Shown here piece after piece: positions 53,874-62,444 of a stretch of 64,000 nt of DNA. The stretch is taken from NCBI RefSeq assembly GCF_009708005.2, contig NZ_CP052757.1, positions 3,968,001 through 4,032,000 of the forward strand, written 5' to 3'. The stretch is from Cellulosimicrobium protaetiae. Its GTDB lineage: Bacteria; Actinomycetota; Actinomycetes; Actinomycetales; Cellulomonadaceae. A program made the position numbers and the translations under genes. Position 1 is the first letter of the stretch; each line of letters opens with the position of its first letter. The notes beneath the pieces are model-generated. The model was given only the letters and a program-made list of their open reading frames with translations, made no database searches and was not told the DNA's origin.

Positions 53874-56800
53874 TCAGCCGCAGGTGCGCGGCTCGATGTC
53901 GACGTCGTAGGTGGTGGTGGCGTGGTCGCCGTCGAGCACCGCCGTCGCGGAGACCGTCGCGGTGCCGGCGGGGACCGTCGTCGCGCGCGACGCGAACGAC
54001 TGGTACGCGTTCGCGCCCGGGGCGACGGCAGTGGACGACCTCTCCCCGTACGGCGTCGTCAGGGTGACGTCCACGGGGGTGACGCCCGTGTTCGTCGCCC
54101 GGACCGCCACGTAGGCCTTGCCGGCGAGGCAGCGCGACGAGACCTCGACGTCGAGCGGGACGACGGCCGTCGTCCCCGGCACGATCTCGACCCGGTAGGT
54201 CGTGGCCGTCTCGTGGTCCTGCGCGACGCCGACGACCTCCACGGTCCGCCCCGACCCGTCCGCCGGGAGCGGCACGACGCGATCCTGCGTGTCGTCGACC
54301 AGCACGCCGTCGACGCGCACGAGACCGCTCGGCACGTGGGGGTCGGCGTCGAGCACGACGCTCGTCGTGCCCGCGGACACGGTGAGCGTGTAGTCGGTGA
54401 CGGCCGGGTTGAACGCGGGTGCGAGCGCGCCCGTGTCGAACGCGAGCGCCGCGAGCCCGGGCGTCGCGTCGTACGACGCCGCGCGGTCGACCCGGACGCC
54501 GAACACGCCTCCGGCCCAGCCGCCCGTCGCCTGGAAGCGCACGGTGACCACGGGGATGCGCGCGCCGTCCTCGTCGAGCACGTACTCGCCCGCGCTGTCG
54601 ACCTTCCAGCGCGTGCCGTCGCCGATCTCGAGGTACTTCGCCGGGAGCTGCGTCGTGTCGACGTAGAACCCCTGCTCGTCCTTGGTCGGCGCGTTCGCGA
54701 CCGTGGTGATCGTCTTCAGCCTCTCGTCGTTGACGTACACGTCGAACACGCGGCCCTGGTCGCCCGAGTAGAGGGTGACGCCCAGGTGGTTCGAGGCCGA
54801 CGCCGGGTCGACCATGAGGTCGTAGCTGAACCAGCCCGTGCCGTTCGCGTGGCGGAACTGACGGCCGGAGAACGTCCCGACCGACGACCCGCTCTGCTTG
54901 AGGTTCTTCGCGTTCTCGAAGTTGTTGTTGTCGAAGCTCGTGAGGCTGTCGACGGTGCGGTCGGCGTCGCGCAGCTCCTGCTTGGCGCGCAGGATGCGCT
55001 CCTGCGACGCGGCCGAGTCCGGCTCGTCGAGGTGGAGGTACAGCCCGTACGTCACGTCCCAGTTGGTGTGGTGGGGCGTGAAGACGAGGTCGCCGCCGTC
55101 GGCGGTGTTCCGCAGCTCGAGCTGCACCCGGCCCTCGGCGTCGTCCTCGACCCGCACGAGGTTCTCGGCGATGCGCTCCTTCCACTCGTCGGCGCCCATG
55201 TTCGCCGCCGTGATGGTCGTCTGCGCGTCGGCGTCGCGCGTGGCGGAGCGGACGAGGATGCCCGTGCCCTGCCACGCCGGCTCGGGGACCTCGCCGAGGT
55301 TCGCGGAGAGGACGACCGGCCCGTACCGGAAGGCCACGAAGTACGGGTTGTCCGGGGTGTCGACGACGGACGCCGCCATCGGCATCGTGTACCGGACGAC
55401 GTCGCCCGCGGCGACGGGCAGCACGACGTACCCGCGCGACACGACCGGCTCGACGGCGGCGCCGTTCACCTCGACCGCGGGCTCGCCCGCGATCCACGAC
55501 GGCACGCGCAGGCGCAGCGTCGCGTCCTGCGCGACCGCCCCGCCGTCGAGCGCGTCGACGCGGAAGGTCACGGTGTCCTCGTTCGGCAGGTTCGCCTCCT
55601 GCGTGAGCCGCAGGTTCTGCTCGCCGTGCTCGACCGTCGAGGAGAAGAACAGGTTGACCCACACCGAGCCCTGGCCGGTGAAGTACATCGAGTCGCCGAG
55701 CTTGGAGAAGTTCTCCATGCCCGTGCCGGTGCAGCACCAGAACTCGGTGAACGGCAGGTTGTAGACGCGGTGGTAGCCCGACGCCATGGGGTTGAAGTAC
55801 GTCGTCGTCCCGGTCTCCGGGTTCTGCGACGCGAGGATCGTGTTGATGAACGCGTTCTCGTAGTAGTCCGCGTACCGCACGTCCTTGCTGAGCTTGAACA
55901 GCTCGCGCGCGAGCTTGAGCATGTTGTACTCGTTGCACGTCTCTGCCGTCTCGGCGTTGCGCGCGGTGCCCTGCTCGTCGGCGCGCTCGTGCAGCGACCC
56001 GGGCGCGTGGAAGTGCTCCGCCTGGCTGTTCGCACCGGTGACGTACGTGTGGTCGCGCACGACGATGTCGAAGAAGTTCTCCGCCGCCGCGAGGTACATC
56101 GGCAGCTCCTCCTTCTCCGCCGGCGTGAGCAGCGCGTAGTACTCCGGGTTCTGCGTGAACACCCGGTAGCGCTTGAGCGCCCCGAGCAGCTTGGGGATCT
56201 GCGTGTTGGCGTGCTTGCCTGGCAGCACGTCCTGGCCCGCGGCGAGCTGGCGGAAGAACGCGACCTCGTCGAACGCCTCGGCGGCCTCCTTGATGCGCAC
56301 GTCGCCCGTGAGGTCGAACAGCTCGTACAGCGCCTCGTTCATGCCGCCGTACTCGGTGCGCAGCATGACGTCGGTGCTCGGCAGCTTCGCCACGCGCCCC
56401 TGCACGTAGAGCCCGAAGTCGGTCGCGACGGCGAGCGCCTGGTCCCCGACGGGGCCGTCGACGTACTCGGCGACGTCGAGCAGCCCGGCGAGCACCTTGT
56501 GCAGGTTGTACCAGGGCACGATGACGTTCTCGTCCGACGTCCCGGTGCCCTGCACCTGGTCGAGGATCGACTCGCGGAACGCGGAGACGTATCCGGCCGA
56601 GCCGGGGTGCGCGGCGGCGTACGCGTCCTGCACGCGGGCGAGCCCTCCGACGCCCTCCTCGATCTCGGTGAACAGCGCGTCCTTCGTCGCCTCGTCCGGC
56701 GTCGAGGACCAGGACATCGCGAGCGCCGAGAGGTAGTGCCCGAACGCGTGCCCGCGGAAGTTCACGGCGTTGCTGCGCTCCCAGCCGCCGTACCCGGCGG

Positions 56801-58052
56801 AGGTGGTCGGGGTGAGCCCGCCGACCTTGTAGAACTCGTAGAGGAACGTCTCGGAGTCGAGGCTCAGCAGGTACTCGTGCTCCTTCGCCGCGGCGTTCTG
56901 GAGGAAGTCGTCGGAGAGCAGCACGGACGGCAGCGCGGTCTCCTCGAGCGGCGTCTCGTCGACGAGGGCGGGCACGACGACCTCGAGGTCGCGCGTCACC
57001 GGCTCCCCGTCGAGGTACCGCACCGTCGCCGTGAGCGTGACGTGCGCGTCGTCCTCCCCGATCGCCGGCCGAACCACGGTCCCGTCGGTCGCGACGACCT
57101 CGGGATGCGACGACCGCCACGTCACGGTCGAGCCGCGCGATCCCGTCGTCGGCAGCACGAGCGCGACGGTCGCGCGCTCGGGCAGCGACAGCGCGTCGGC
57201 GTCGTCCTGGGCGATCGCGTCGCGGTCCACCGTGCGCCCGCTCTCCTCGTAGAGCCCGACCACGTCGCCCAGGTCCGCGACGGCGTCGTACAGGCGGTAG
57301 TCGTCGAGGGCGGCCTTGAGGTAGGCGCCGTTGTACTGCGGACCGTTGAACCCGATCGTCTTGGGCAGGGCCGGGTCGGAGCCGAGCACGCCCGTCGCGT
57401 CGCCGGCGACCGCGTTGGCCACCGTGGACGGGACCTTCTCGCCGTTGCGGTAGAACGCGACGTCCTTCGTCGCGCGGTCGTACGTGACGACGACGTGCGT
57501 CCACTCGTCCGCGGGGAAGAACGCCGCGCGGTCGGAGCTCGCGACCCGCACCTTGTACGGCTGGCCCGACGCCGGGCCCACCGACAGCGCGAGCGGCACC
57601 GTGTCCGACTCGGACGAGAGGTACCAGCCGTCGGAGTTGTAGGCCCGCTTGTTCCAGGTGATGACGTGCTCGCCGGACAGCTTCCCGCTGGGCTCCACCC
57701 AGAACGAGAGCGTGAGGTCCTCGGGCTGCAGCGCGGCCGACGACCCGAGGTCGAGGTACGTGCTCCCGGCGAGGCGAAGCGCCTGCCCCCCGGCGTCGAC
57801 GCCCTCGACGTACGAGTAGCCCGTGGGCGCGGTCCCGTTGTGGCCCTTCAACGTCACCGGGTCGTCGAGCGGGCCGGCGTCACTGACGTCGCCCTCGAAC
57901 CCGAGGTCGAGGACCGGGTCGGGCAGGGCGTCGGCCGCGACGGCGGACGGCGCCCAGGTGGTCAGGGCGAGCGCGGCGGCGGCCGCCACGGCGGCCAGCC
58001 GGGTCGCGCCGCCGGGTCGACGGCGGGCGCCGTCGGTCGGTCGGGGGTGCAT
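53874..58052 (-). CDS. Secreted GH127 beta-L-arabinofuranosidase
   Basis: A 1392-residue exported enzyme. Order: signal peptide (1-40), LamG-like (about 45-270), Ig-like (280-362), GH127 catalytic domain (about 366-905), accessory beta domains (about 905-1190), cadherin-like domain (1195-1290), and the shared C-terminal module (1298-1392). The zinc-cysteine active site known from bifidobacterial HypBA1 is conserved: AETCNEYN (E704, C706), FWCCTG (C773, C774), and a candidate acid E679 in NSQAEHF. It should release beta-linked L-arabinofuranose, as found on hydroxyproline-rich plant proteins. The ATG at 58052 follows GAGGAG. It lies downstream of the GH51 gene. Confidence 0.9.
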   Translation of the reverse strand: MHPRPTDGARRRPGGATRLAAVAAAAALALTTWAPSAVAADALPDPVLDLGFEGDVSDAGPLDDPVTLKGHNGTAPTGYSYVEGVDAGGQALRLAGSTYLDLGSSAALQPEDLTLSFWVEPSGKLSGEHVITWNKRAYNSDGWYLSSESDTVPLALSVGPASGQPYKVRVASSDRAAFFPADEWTHVVVTYDRATKDVAFYRNGEKVPSTVANAVAGDATGVLGSDPALPKTIGFNGPQYNGAYLKAALDDYRLYDAVADLGDVVGLYEESGRTVDRDAIAQDDADALSLPERATVALVLPTTGSRGSTVTWRSSHPEVVATDGTVVRPAIGEDDAHVTLTATVRYLDGEPVTRDLEVVVPALVDETPLEETALPSVLLSDDFLQNAAAKEHEYLLSLDSETFLYEFYKVGGLTPTTSAGYGGWERSNAVNFRGHAFGHYLSALAMSWSSTPDEATKDALFTEIEEGVGGLARVQDAYAAAHPGSAGYVSAFRESILDQVQGTGTSDENVIVPWYNLHKVLAGLLDVAEYVDGPVGDQALAVATDFGLYVQGRVAKLPSTDVMLRTEYGGMNEALYELFDLTGDVRIKEAAEAFDEVAFFRQLAAGQDVLPGKHANTQIPKLLGALKRYRVFTQNPEYYALLTPAEKEELPMYLAAAENFFDIVVRDHTYVTGANSQAEHFHAPGSLHERADEQGTARNAETAETCNEYNMLKLARELFKLSKDVRYADYYENAFINTILASQNPETGTTTYFNPMASGYHRVYNLPFTEFWCCTGTGMENFSKLGDSMYFTGQGSVWVNLFFSSTVEHGEQNLRLTQEANLPNEDTVTFRVDALDGGAVAQDATLRLRVPSWIAGEPAVEVNGAAVEPVVSRGYVVLPVAAGDVVRYTMPMAASVVDTPDNPYFVAFRYGPVVLSANLGEVPEPAWQGTGILVRSATRDADAQTTITAANMGADEWKERIAENLVRVEDDAEGRVQLELRNTADGGDLVFTPHHTNWDVTYGLYLHLDEPDSAASQERILRAKQELRDADRTVDSLTSFDNNNFENAKNLKQSGSSVGTFSGRQFRHANGTGWFSYDLMVDPASASNHLGVTLYSGDQGRVFDVYVNDERLKTITTVANAPTKDEQGFYVDTTQLPAKYLEIGDGTRWKVDSAGEYVLDEDGARIPVVTVRFQATGGWAGGVFGVRVDRAASYDATPGLAALAFDTGALAPAFNPAVTDYTLTVSAGTTSVVLDADPHVPSGLVRVDGVLVDDTQDRVVPLPADGSGRTVEVVGVAQDHETATTYRVEIVPGTTAVVPLDVEVSSRCLAGKAYVAVRATNTGVTPVDVTLTTPYGERSSTAVAPGANAYQSFASRATTVPAGTATVSATAVLDGDHATTTYDVDIEPRTCG

Positions 58053-58224
58053 CGTTGCTCCTCAAGGTCGCGCGCGGGCGCCGTCGCCCGGGCGTCAGGA
58101 CGTGCCGTGTCGTGCAGCTCGTCGCGCGACGACGTCGTCGCGCGGTCGTGCGAGGCGGCCCGCGCACGACGCGCGGGCCGCGCCCTCGTGGCCCGCCGGA
58201 CCGGCCACGAGGGAAGCAGGCTCT

Positions 58225-58295
58225 CGCGAGGGAGATCCCGCGGTCGCGAGGTAGAGCCCGGGGGCTTCTACCTCGCGACCTGCGGTTCTACCTCG
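58225..58295. repeat. Palindromic element related to the 21-bp array
   Basis: CGCGAGGTAGA (58245-58255) pairs with TCTACCTCGCG (58267-58277), extended by GCCC/GGGC with one bulged base; outer units repeat the motif on both sides. It resembles the 42905-42980 element over its whole length and also follows a hydrolase stop codon (GH51). Confidence 0.85.
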
Positions 58296-58302
58296 GCATC
58301 GT

Positions 58303-61300
58303 TCAGCCGCAGTCGAGCGCGTCGTAGGCGACGTCGACGGTCGAGGTGACCTGCTCGCCGTCGAGCGTCGCCGTGCCCGTCACCGTCGCGACGGCCGCCG
58401 GGGCCGACGTCGCGCGTGCCGCGAACGACTGGTACGCGTTCTTGCCCGGCGCCACCTCCGCGAACGCCTTCTGCCCGAACGGCGTCGCGAGCGTCACCGA
58501 GACCGGGACGTCCTCGCCGTTCGTCGCGCGCACGGCGACGTACGCCTTGCCCGCGAGGCAGCGCGGCGAGGCCTCGACCGCGAGGTCGAGCTCGGGTGCC
58601 GCGTCGGACGCGTGCAGCCGGACGAACGTGATCGAGTGCGCGGGGAACTCGTAGGAGAACTCCTCCCCCACGCCCGTCAGCGTCCGCTCGACCGGGACGA
58701 CCCGCTCGGGGTCGGCCTTGGTGTTGGTGTCCGACGGCGCGCCCACCATCTCCGTGACCGTCGCCTCGGACGCGATGCCCTCAGCACCCTCGACGTGCAC
58801 CTGCGTGCGCGCCGCGGTCGCGGTAGGGTTGACGACCTTGACGACGACGTCGCCCGTGTCGTCGTCGCGCGTGACGACCTGGTAGAGCGACTTGGTCGAC
58901 GGCTGCTCGTAGGACATCTGGAGCTCGCCGTCGAGGTAGAGCTCGATGGTCGAGCCCTCGACGACGACCTTGACGTGGTACGGCTGGCCGGCCTCGATGC
59001 TGTGGTTCTCGACCGCCTTCACCTCGTTGGCGCTCCCGCCCGACGCGCGCTGGAGCGCCTGGCGGGTGTTGTTCCACCCGCCGAGGTTCCACCAGTAGTA
59101 GTCGTTCGGGCCGCCGGCGGCGAAGCCGACGAGGAAGCCCTCGGCGCCGGACGTCTTGCGCGCGTCGAGCTCGAGCGTGTAGCTCGACCAGTCCTTCGCG
59201 TACGCGCCGGCCACGATCGACCGGGCGTCGGTGACGTTCGTCGCCGACTGCACGTAGGCGCCGTCCTGCGCGGCCCACGTCCCGGTCTGGGGCTCCCACT
59301 GCGACGCACCGGACTCGAAGTCGTCCGAGAAGAGCACGTCGCCGCTCGCGTTGTCGGTCACGCGCACGTTGTCGTACTGCGCGGCCGTGTTCCACGTCGA
59401 GAGGAAGACGCCCCCGTCGAGCGTCGCGTCGGCCGGCGCCGGGCCGGAGTGCGTGCTGGGCACGACCTCGTCCCCCGCGTTCGCCGAGAACAGCTGCTGG
59501 ACGTAGTAGTTCACCGAGCCCCACGACTCGTCGTTGTCGAACCAGATCGCGTCGGGCGACCACTGGACGTACGACTCGTTCGCGAGCAGCGGCGCGTACG
59601 ACGCGAGCCGCACGACGTCGGAGTTGCGCTCCAGGCCGGTCATGAACGCGGCCTCCGACAGCGCGTTGGCGAACGTGTTGCCGCGCGACGCGTACTCGCC
59701 GAGGAACACGTGCGGCCCCTCGCGGTCGTAGGAGTCGTAGCGCTCGTCGTTCTCGAGGAACCACTGCGGGTCGTTGTAGTAGTGCTCGTCGACGAGGTCG
59801 ACGTCCTGCTCGCGGTTGAACTCCCAGAGCTCGTCGAAGCGCTGGCCCGTGTCGTCCGGACCGGAGTTCGAGATGATCTGGATGTCCGGGTAGGCGGCCG
59901 CGATCGCGTCGCGGAACGCCGGGAAGTTGGCCTCGAACGTCTTGGTGTTCTCCTCGTTGCCGAGGCCGATGTACTTCAGGCCGAACGGCTCGGGGTGCCC
60001 GAGCCCGGCGCGCACGGCGCCCCACTCGGTCGTCACGTCGCCGTTGGCGAACTCGATGAGGTCGACCGTGTCGTCCACCCACCACTGGATCTGCGCGGGG
60101 TCCTTCATCTCGGGGATGGTGCTGCCGCAGCCGTTGGCTCCGACCGACACCACGGGCAGCGGCGTCGCGCCGAGGTCCTCGGCGAAGAGGAAGTACTCGA
60201 GGTACCCGATGCCGTACGACTGGTTGTAGCCCCAGAAGTTCCAGTTGGTCGCGCGCTCCTCGACCGGGCCGATCGTCTCCTTCCACTGGTACGTGCGGCG
60301 ACGGTCGGTGAAGTTCGACTCCTCGTAGGTGCGGAACGTGCCGACGTTCGTCACGCAGCCGCCGGGGAAGCGCAGGAACTGCGGGTCGAGCGCATCGATC
60401 TTCTCGGCGAGGTCCTTGCGGAGGACGGACGTCCCGTTGACCGGGCCGACCCACGTGTCCTGCGGGAAGAGCGACACCTGGTCGAGCGCGAGCGTGCCCG
60501 CGGCGCCCGAGAACAGCGCGAGGCGCCCGGCGTTCGTCGTACCGGTCGCGGTGAGCGTGACGTCGTACTTCTTCCACGCGTTCGAGCCGTCGACGGCCAC
60601 CTGTCCGGTCGCGTAGGCCGTGGTCCCGGCGTTGTCCTCGACGCGCACCGTGACCGACTGCGCCGTCGCCGACCGTGCCCAGACGGAGAAGTCGTACGAC
60701 TCCCCCTCCTCGACGAACAGGCCCGTGTTGTACCCGGCGTTGCGCACCCCGGCACCGGCGGCGGTCGTCGTGAGGTTGAGGTAGGTGCGGTTCGTCGCGT
60801 TGAGCCGCCCGGCGTCGTTCACGACCTGCGTCGTGGCCGTCGCGCCGCCCCGGTTCGCCGCGCTCCACGCGGTGAGGCCGTTGAACGACCCGTTGTCCTG
60901 GTTGGTGAACTCGAACGACCGGTTGCGCACGAGCTCGGCGTACAGGCCGCCGTCGGCCGCGTAGTTGATGTCCTCGTAGAAGATGCCGTAGAGCTCGTCG
61001 CTCATCTCGGTGCGCTCGCCGGCGAGGTCCACCGTGATCTCGTGGTCGGCGCTGGTGGCGGGCGTGATCGTGAGCTTCGTGGCCGCGTCGCGCGGGCCGA
61101 GGACGAGCGCGCCGTCGGACGCGCGCACGCCGGCGTACTGCTCGGGGTCGGCCGCGCTGCGCAGCCAGACCTTGCCGCCGCCGGCGTCGGTGAGCCGCAG
61201 CGCCGTGGCGTCCTCGCCCGCGGCCCCGAGGGAGAGCCGGGACGCGCCCGAGACCACGACGGGCCGGTCGTCGACGGCGAGCGTCACCGGGGACGTGCCC

Positions 61301-62175
61301 TCGGCGCCGTCGACCGCGGTCGCGTCGAGCGCGACCGTCGTCGCCGGGCGCTCGTCGTCGAGGGCGAGGCCGTCGTCGGTCGCCACGAGGTACCGGGCGT
61401 CGCCCGGGCCCGTGAGCGTGAACGCGCCGTCGGGCACCTGGTCCGCGCCCTCGGCGGTCTGGAGCGCGACGTAGTCGAACGCCGCGGTGTGCGACGCGCC
61501 GTTCTGCGCGGCGAGCGCGTAGAGGCCGACCTGCGTGGTCGGGAAGTCGACGGTCACGGAGCCCGCGGGCTGCCAGGCGGTGCCGTCCCAGTAGGAGGTC
61601 GCGATGACGTCGCCCGTGCGCTGCATGCGCAGCGTCTCGCCGGTCGACGCCGGACGGTCGGTGAAGCTCGCGGCGGAGAAGACGCCACCGCTCTCCACGT
61701 CGTTCTCGATCGCCCGGCCGGACGGCGAGAGGCTGCCCACGAACGTCAGGCCGGACCGGACGTAGTTGTCCATGTCCTGCCACGCGATGAGCCCCGCGCC
61801 CTGGTACACCGTGGCGACGGGCGCCTCGAGGTGCGTCACGACCGTGAAGTCGCCGGCCGGCACGTCGAGCAGGACGACGTTCTTGGCGCTGTTCGCGTCC
61901 TGGTACGTGTCGCCCGGCTGCGACGTGAGGCGCAGCGCGCCGCCGGAGACCGCGAGCGCCTCGGGCACGGGGTTGACGACGGTCCAGTCCGCGTCGAGCG
62001 CGGCCCCGTCGAACGCGTCGACCCGGGCGCCATCGGGCAGGTCGGGCTCCGCGGCGGAGGCGGGCACCGACGTCGCGAGCGCGACCGTGCCGACCAGGCC
62101 GGACACGAGCGCCAGCGCGACCGCGCGTCGGCGGCCGGCCGTTCGGGGCCGTGGCGGGTGAAGGGACGTATCCAT
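58303..62175 (-). CDS. Secreted GH51 alpha-L-arabinofuranosidase with inserted carbohydrate-binding-like domains
   Basis: A 1290-residue exported enzyme. Order: signal peptide (1-41), a concanavalin-like sandwich (about 50-240), a beta-trefoil-like region (about 248-372), and a GH51 catalytic region beginning at 378 (MSDELYGIFYEDINYAADGG). A CBM4_9-like domain is inserted at about 425-570. Catalysis: E741 acid/base in YIGLGNEE and E827 nucleophile in HVFLGEYASR. A DUF1080-like sandwich (about 920-1108) is inserted before the C-terminal beta domain, then comes the shared C-terminal module (1194-1290). The ATG at 62175 follows GAGAGGAAG. It is far longer than the roughly 500 residues of intracellular GH51. 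Confidence 0.9.
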   Translation of the reverse strand: MDTSLHPPRPRTAGRRRAVALALVSGLVGTVALATSVPASAAEPDLPDGARVDAFDGAALDADWTVVNPVPEALAVSGGALRLTSQPGDTYQDANSAKNVVLLDVPAGDFTVVTHLEAPVATVYQGAGLIAWQDMDNYVRSGLTFVGSLSPSGRAIENDVESGGVFSAASFTDRPASTGETLRMQRTGDVIATSYWDGTAWQPAGSVTVDFPTTQVGLYALAAQNGASHTAAFDYVALQTAEGADQVPDGAFTLTGPGDARYLVATDDGLALDDERPATTVALDATAVDGAEGTSPVTLAVDDRPVVVSGASRLSLGAAGEDATALRLTDAGGGKVWLRSAADPEQYAGVRASDGALVLGPRDAATKLTITPATSADHEITVDLAGERTEMSDELYGIFYEDINYAADGGLYAELVRNRSFEFTNQDNGSFNGLTAWSAANRGGATATTQVVNDAGRLNATNRTYLNLTTTAAGAGVRNAGYNTGLFVEEGESYDFSVWARSATAQSVTVRVEDNAGTTAYATGQVAVDGSNAWKKYDVTLTATGTTNAGRLALFSGAAGTLALDQVSLFPQDTWVGPVNGTSVLRKDLAEKIDALDPQFLRFPGGCVTNVGTFRTYEESNFTDRRRTYQWKETIGPVEERATNWNFWGYNQSYGIGYLEYFLFAEDLGATPLPVVSVGANGCGSTIPEMKDPAQIQWWVDDTVDLIEFANGDVTTEWGAVRAGLGHPEPFGLKYIGLGNEENTKTFEANFPAFRDAIAAAYPDIQIISNSGPDDTGQRFDELWEFNREQDVDLVDEHYYNDPQWFLENDERYDSYDREGPHVFLGEYASRGNTFANALSEAAFMTGLERNSDVVRLASYAPLLANESYVQWSPDAIWFDNDESWGSVNYYVQQLFSANAGDEVVPSTHSGPAPADATLDGGVFLSTWNTAAQYDNVRVTDNASGDVLFSDDFESGASQWEPQTGTWAAQDGAYVQSATNVTDARSIVAGAYAKDWSSYTLELDARKTSGAEGFLVGFAAGGPNDYYWWNLGGWNNTRQALQRASGGSANEVKAVENHSIEAGQPYHVKVVVEGSTIELYLDGELQMSYEQPSTKSLYQVVTRDDDTGDVVVKVVNPTATAARTQVHVEGAEGIASEATVTEMVGAPSDTNTKADPERVVPVERTLTGVGEEFSYEFPAHSITFVRLHASDAAPELDLAVEASPRCLAGKAYVAVRATNGEDVPVSVTLATPFGQKAFAEVAPGKNAYQSFAARATSAPAAVATVTGTATLDGEQVTSTVDVAYDALDCG

Positions 62176-62213
62176 GGGCTTCCTCTCTTCGTCGAGAGAC
62201 ACGCACCGTTGCG

Positions 62214-62260
62214 TGTGAGCGTTAACAGGATCATGGCCGAGCCTAGTGTGAACGCTCACA
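62214..62260. promoter_or_regulatory. Paired LacI-type operators around the GH51 promoter
   Basis: TGTGAGCGTTAACA (62214-62227) and TGTGAACGCTCACA (62247-62260) flank a TAGGCT -10 box on the minus strand (62240-62245). Transcription would start near 62233, so one site lies just downstream and the other just upstream of the -10. Confidence 0.75.
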
Positions 62261-62288
62261 TCCGACAAGGGTCATGTCGTGACACACC

Positions 62289-62314
62289 GTCGGCCCGGCG
62301 AGCGCCCGGCCGAC
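62289..62314 (-). terminator. Hairpin after the permease operon
   Basis: GTCGGCC (62289-62295) pairs with GGCCGAC (62308-62314), with an inner GGCG/CGCC stem separated by one C-C mismatch. It lies about 130 bases past the permease stop codon. Nothing else is evident in the 62261-62444 stretch. Confidence 0.5.
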
Positions 62315-62444
62315 CCAGGGGTGCCGGCCCCCGTCCAGCTCCGGTGATCTCGGGCGAGGCGCCCGGGCAGACGTCCGCGGTGCCGGGCCCGGCCTGCCAC
62401 GGCGTCGCGAGGACGCCGCGCAGACCGGGCCGGGCACCGGCGGC

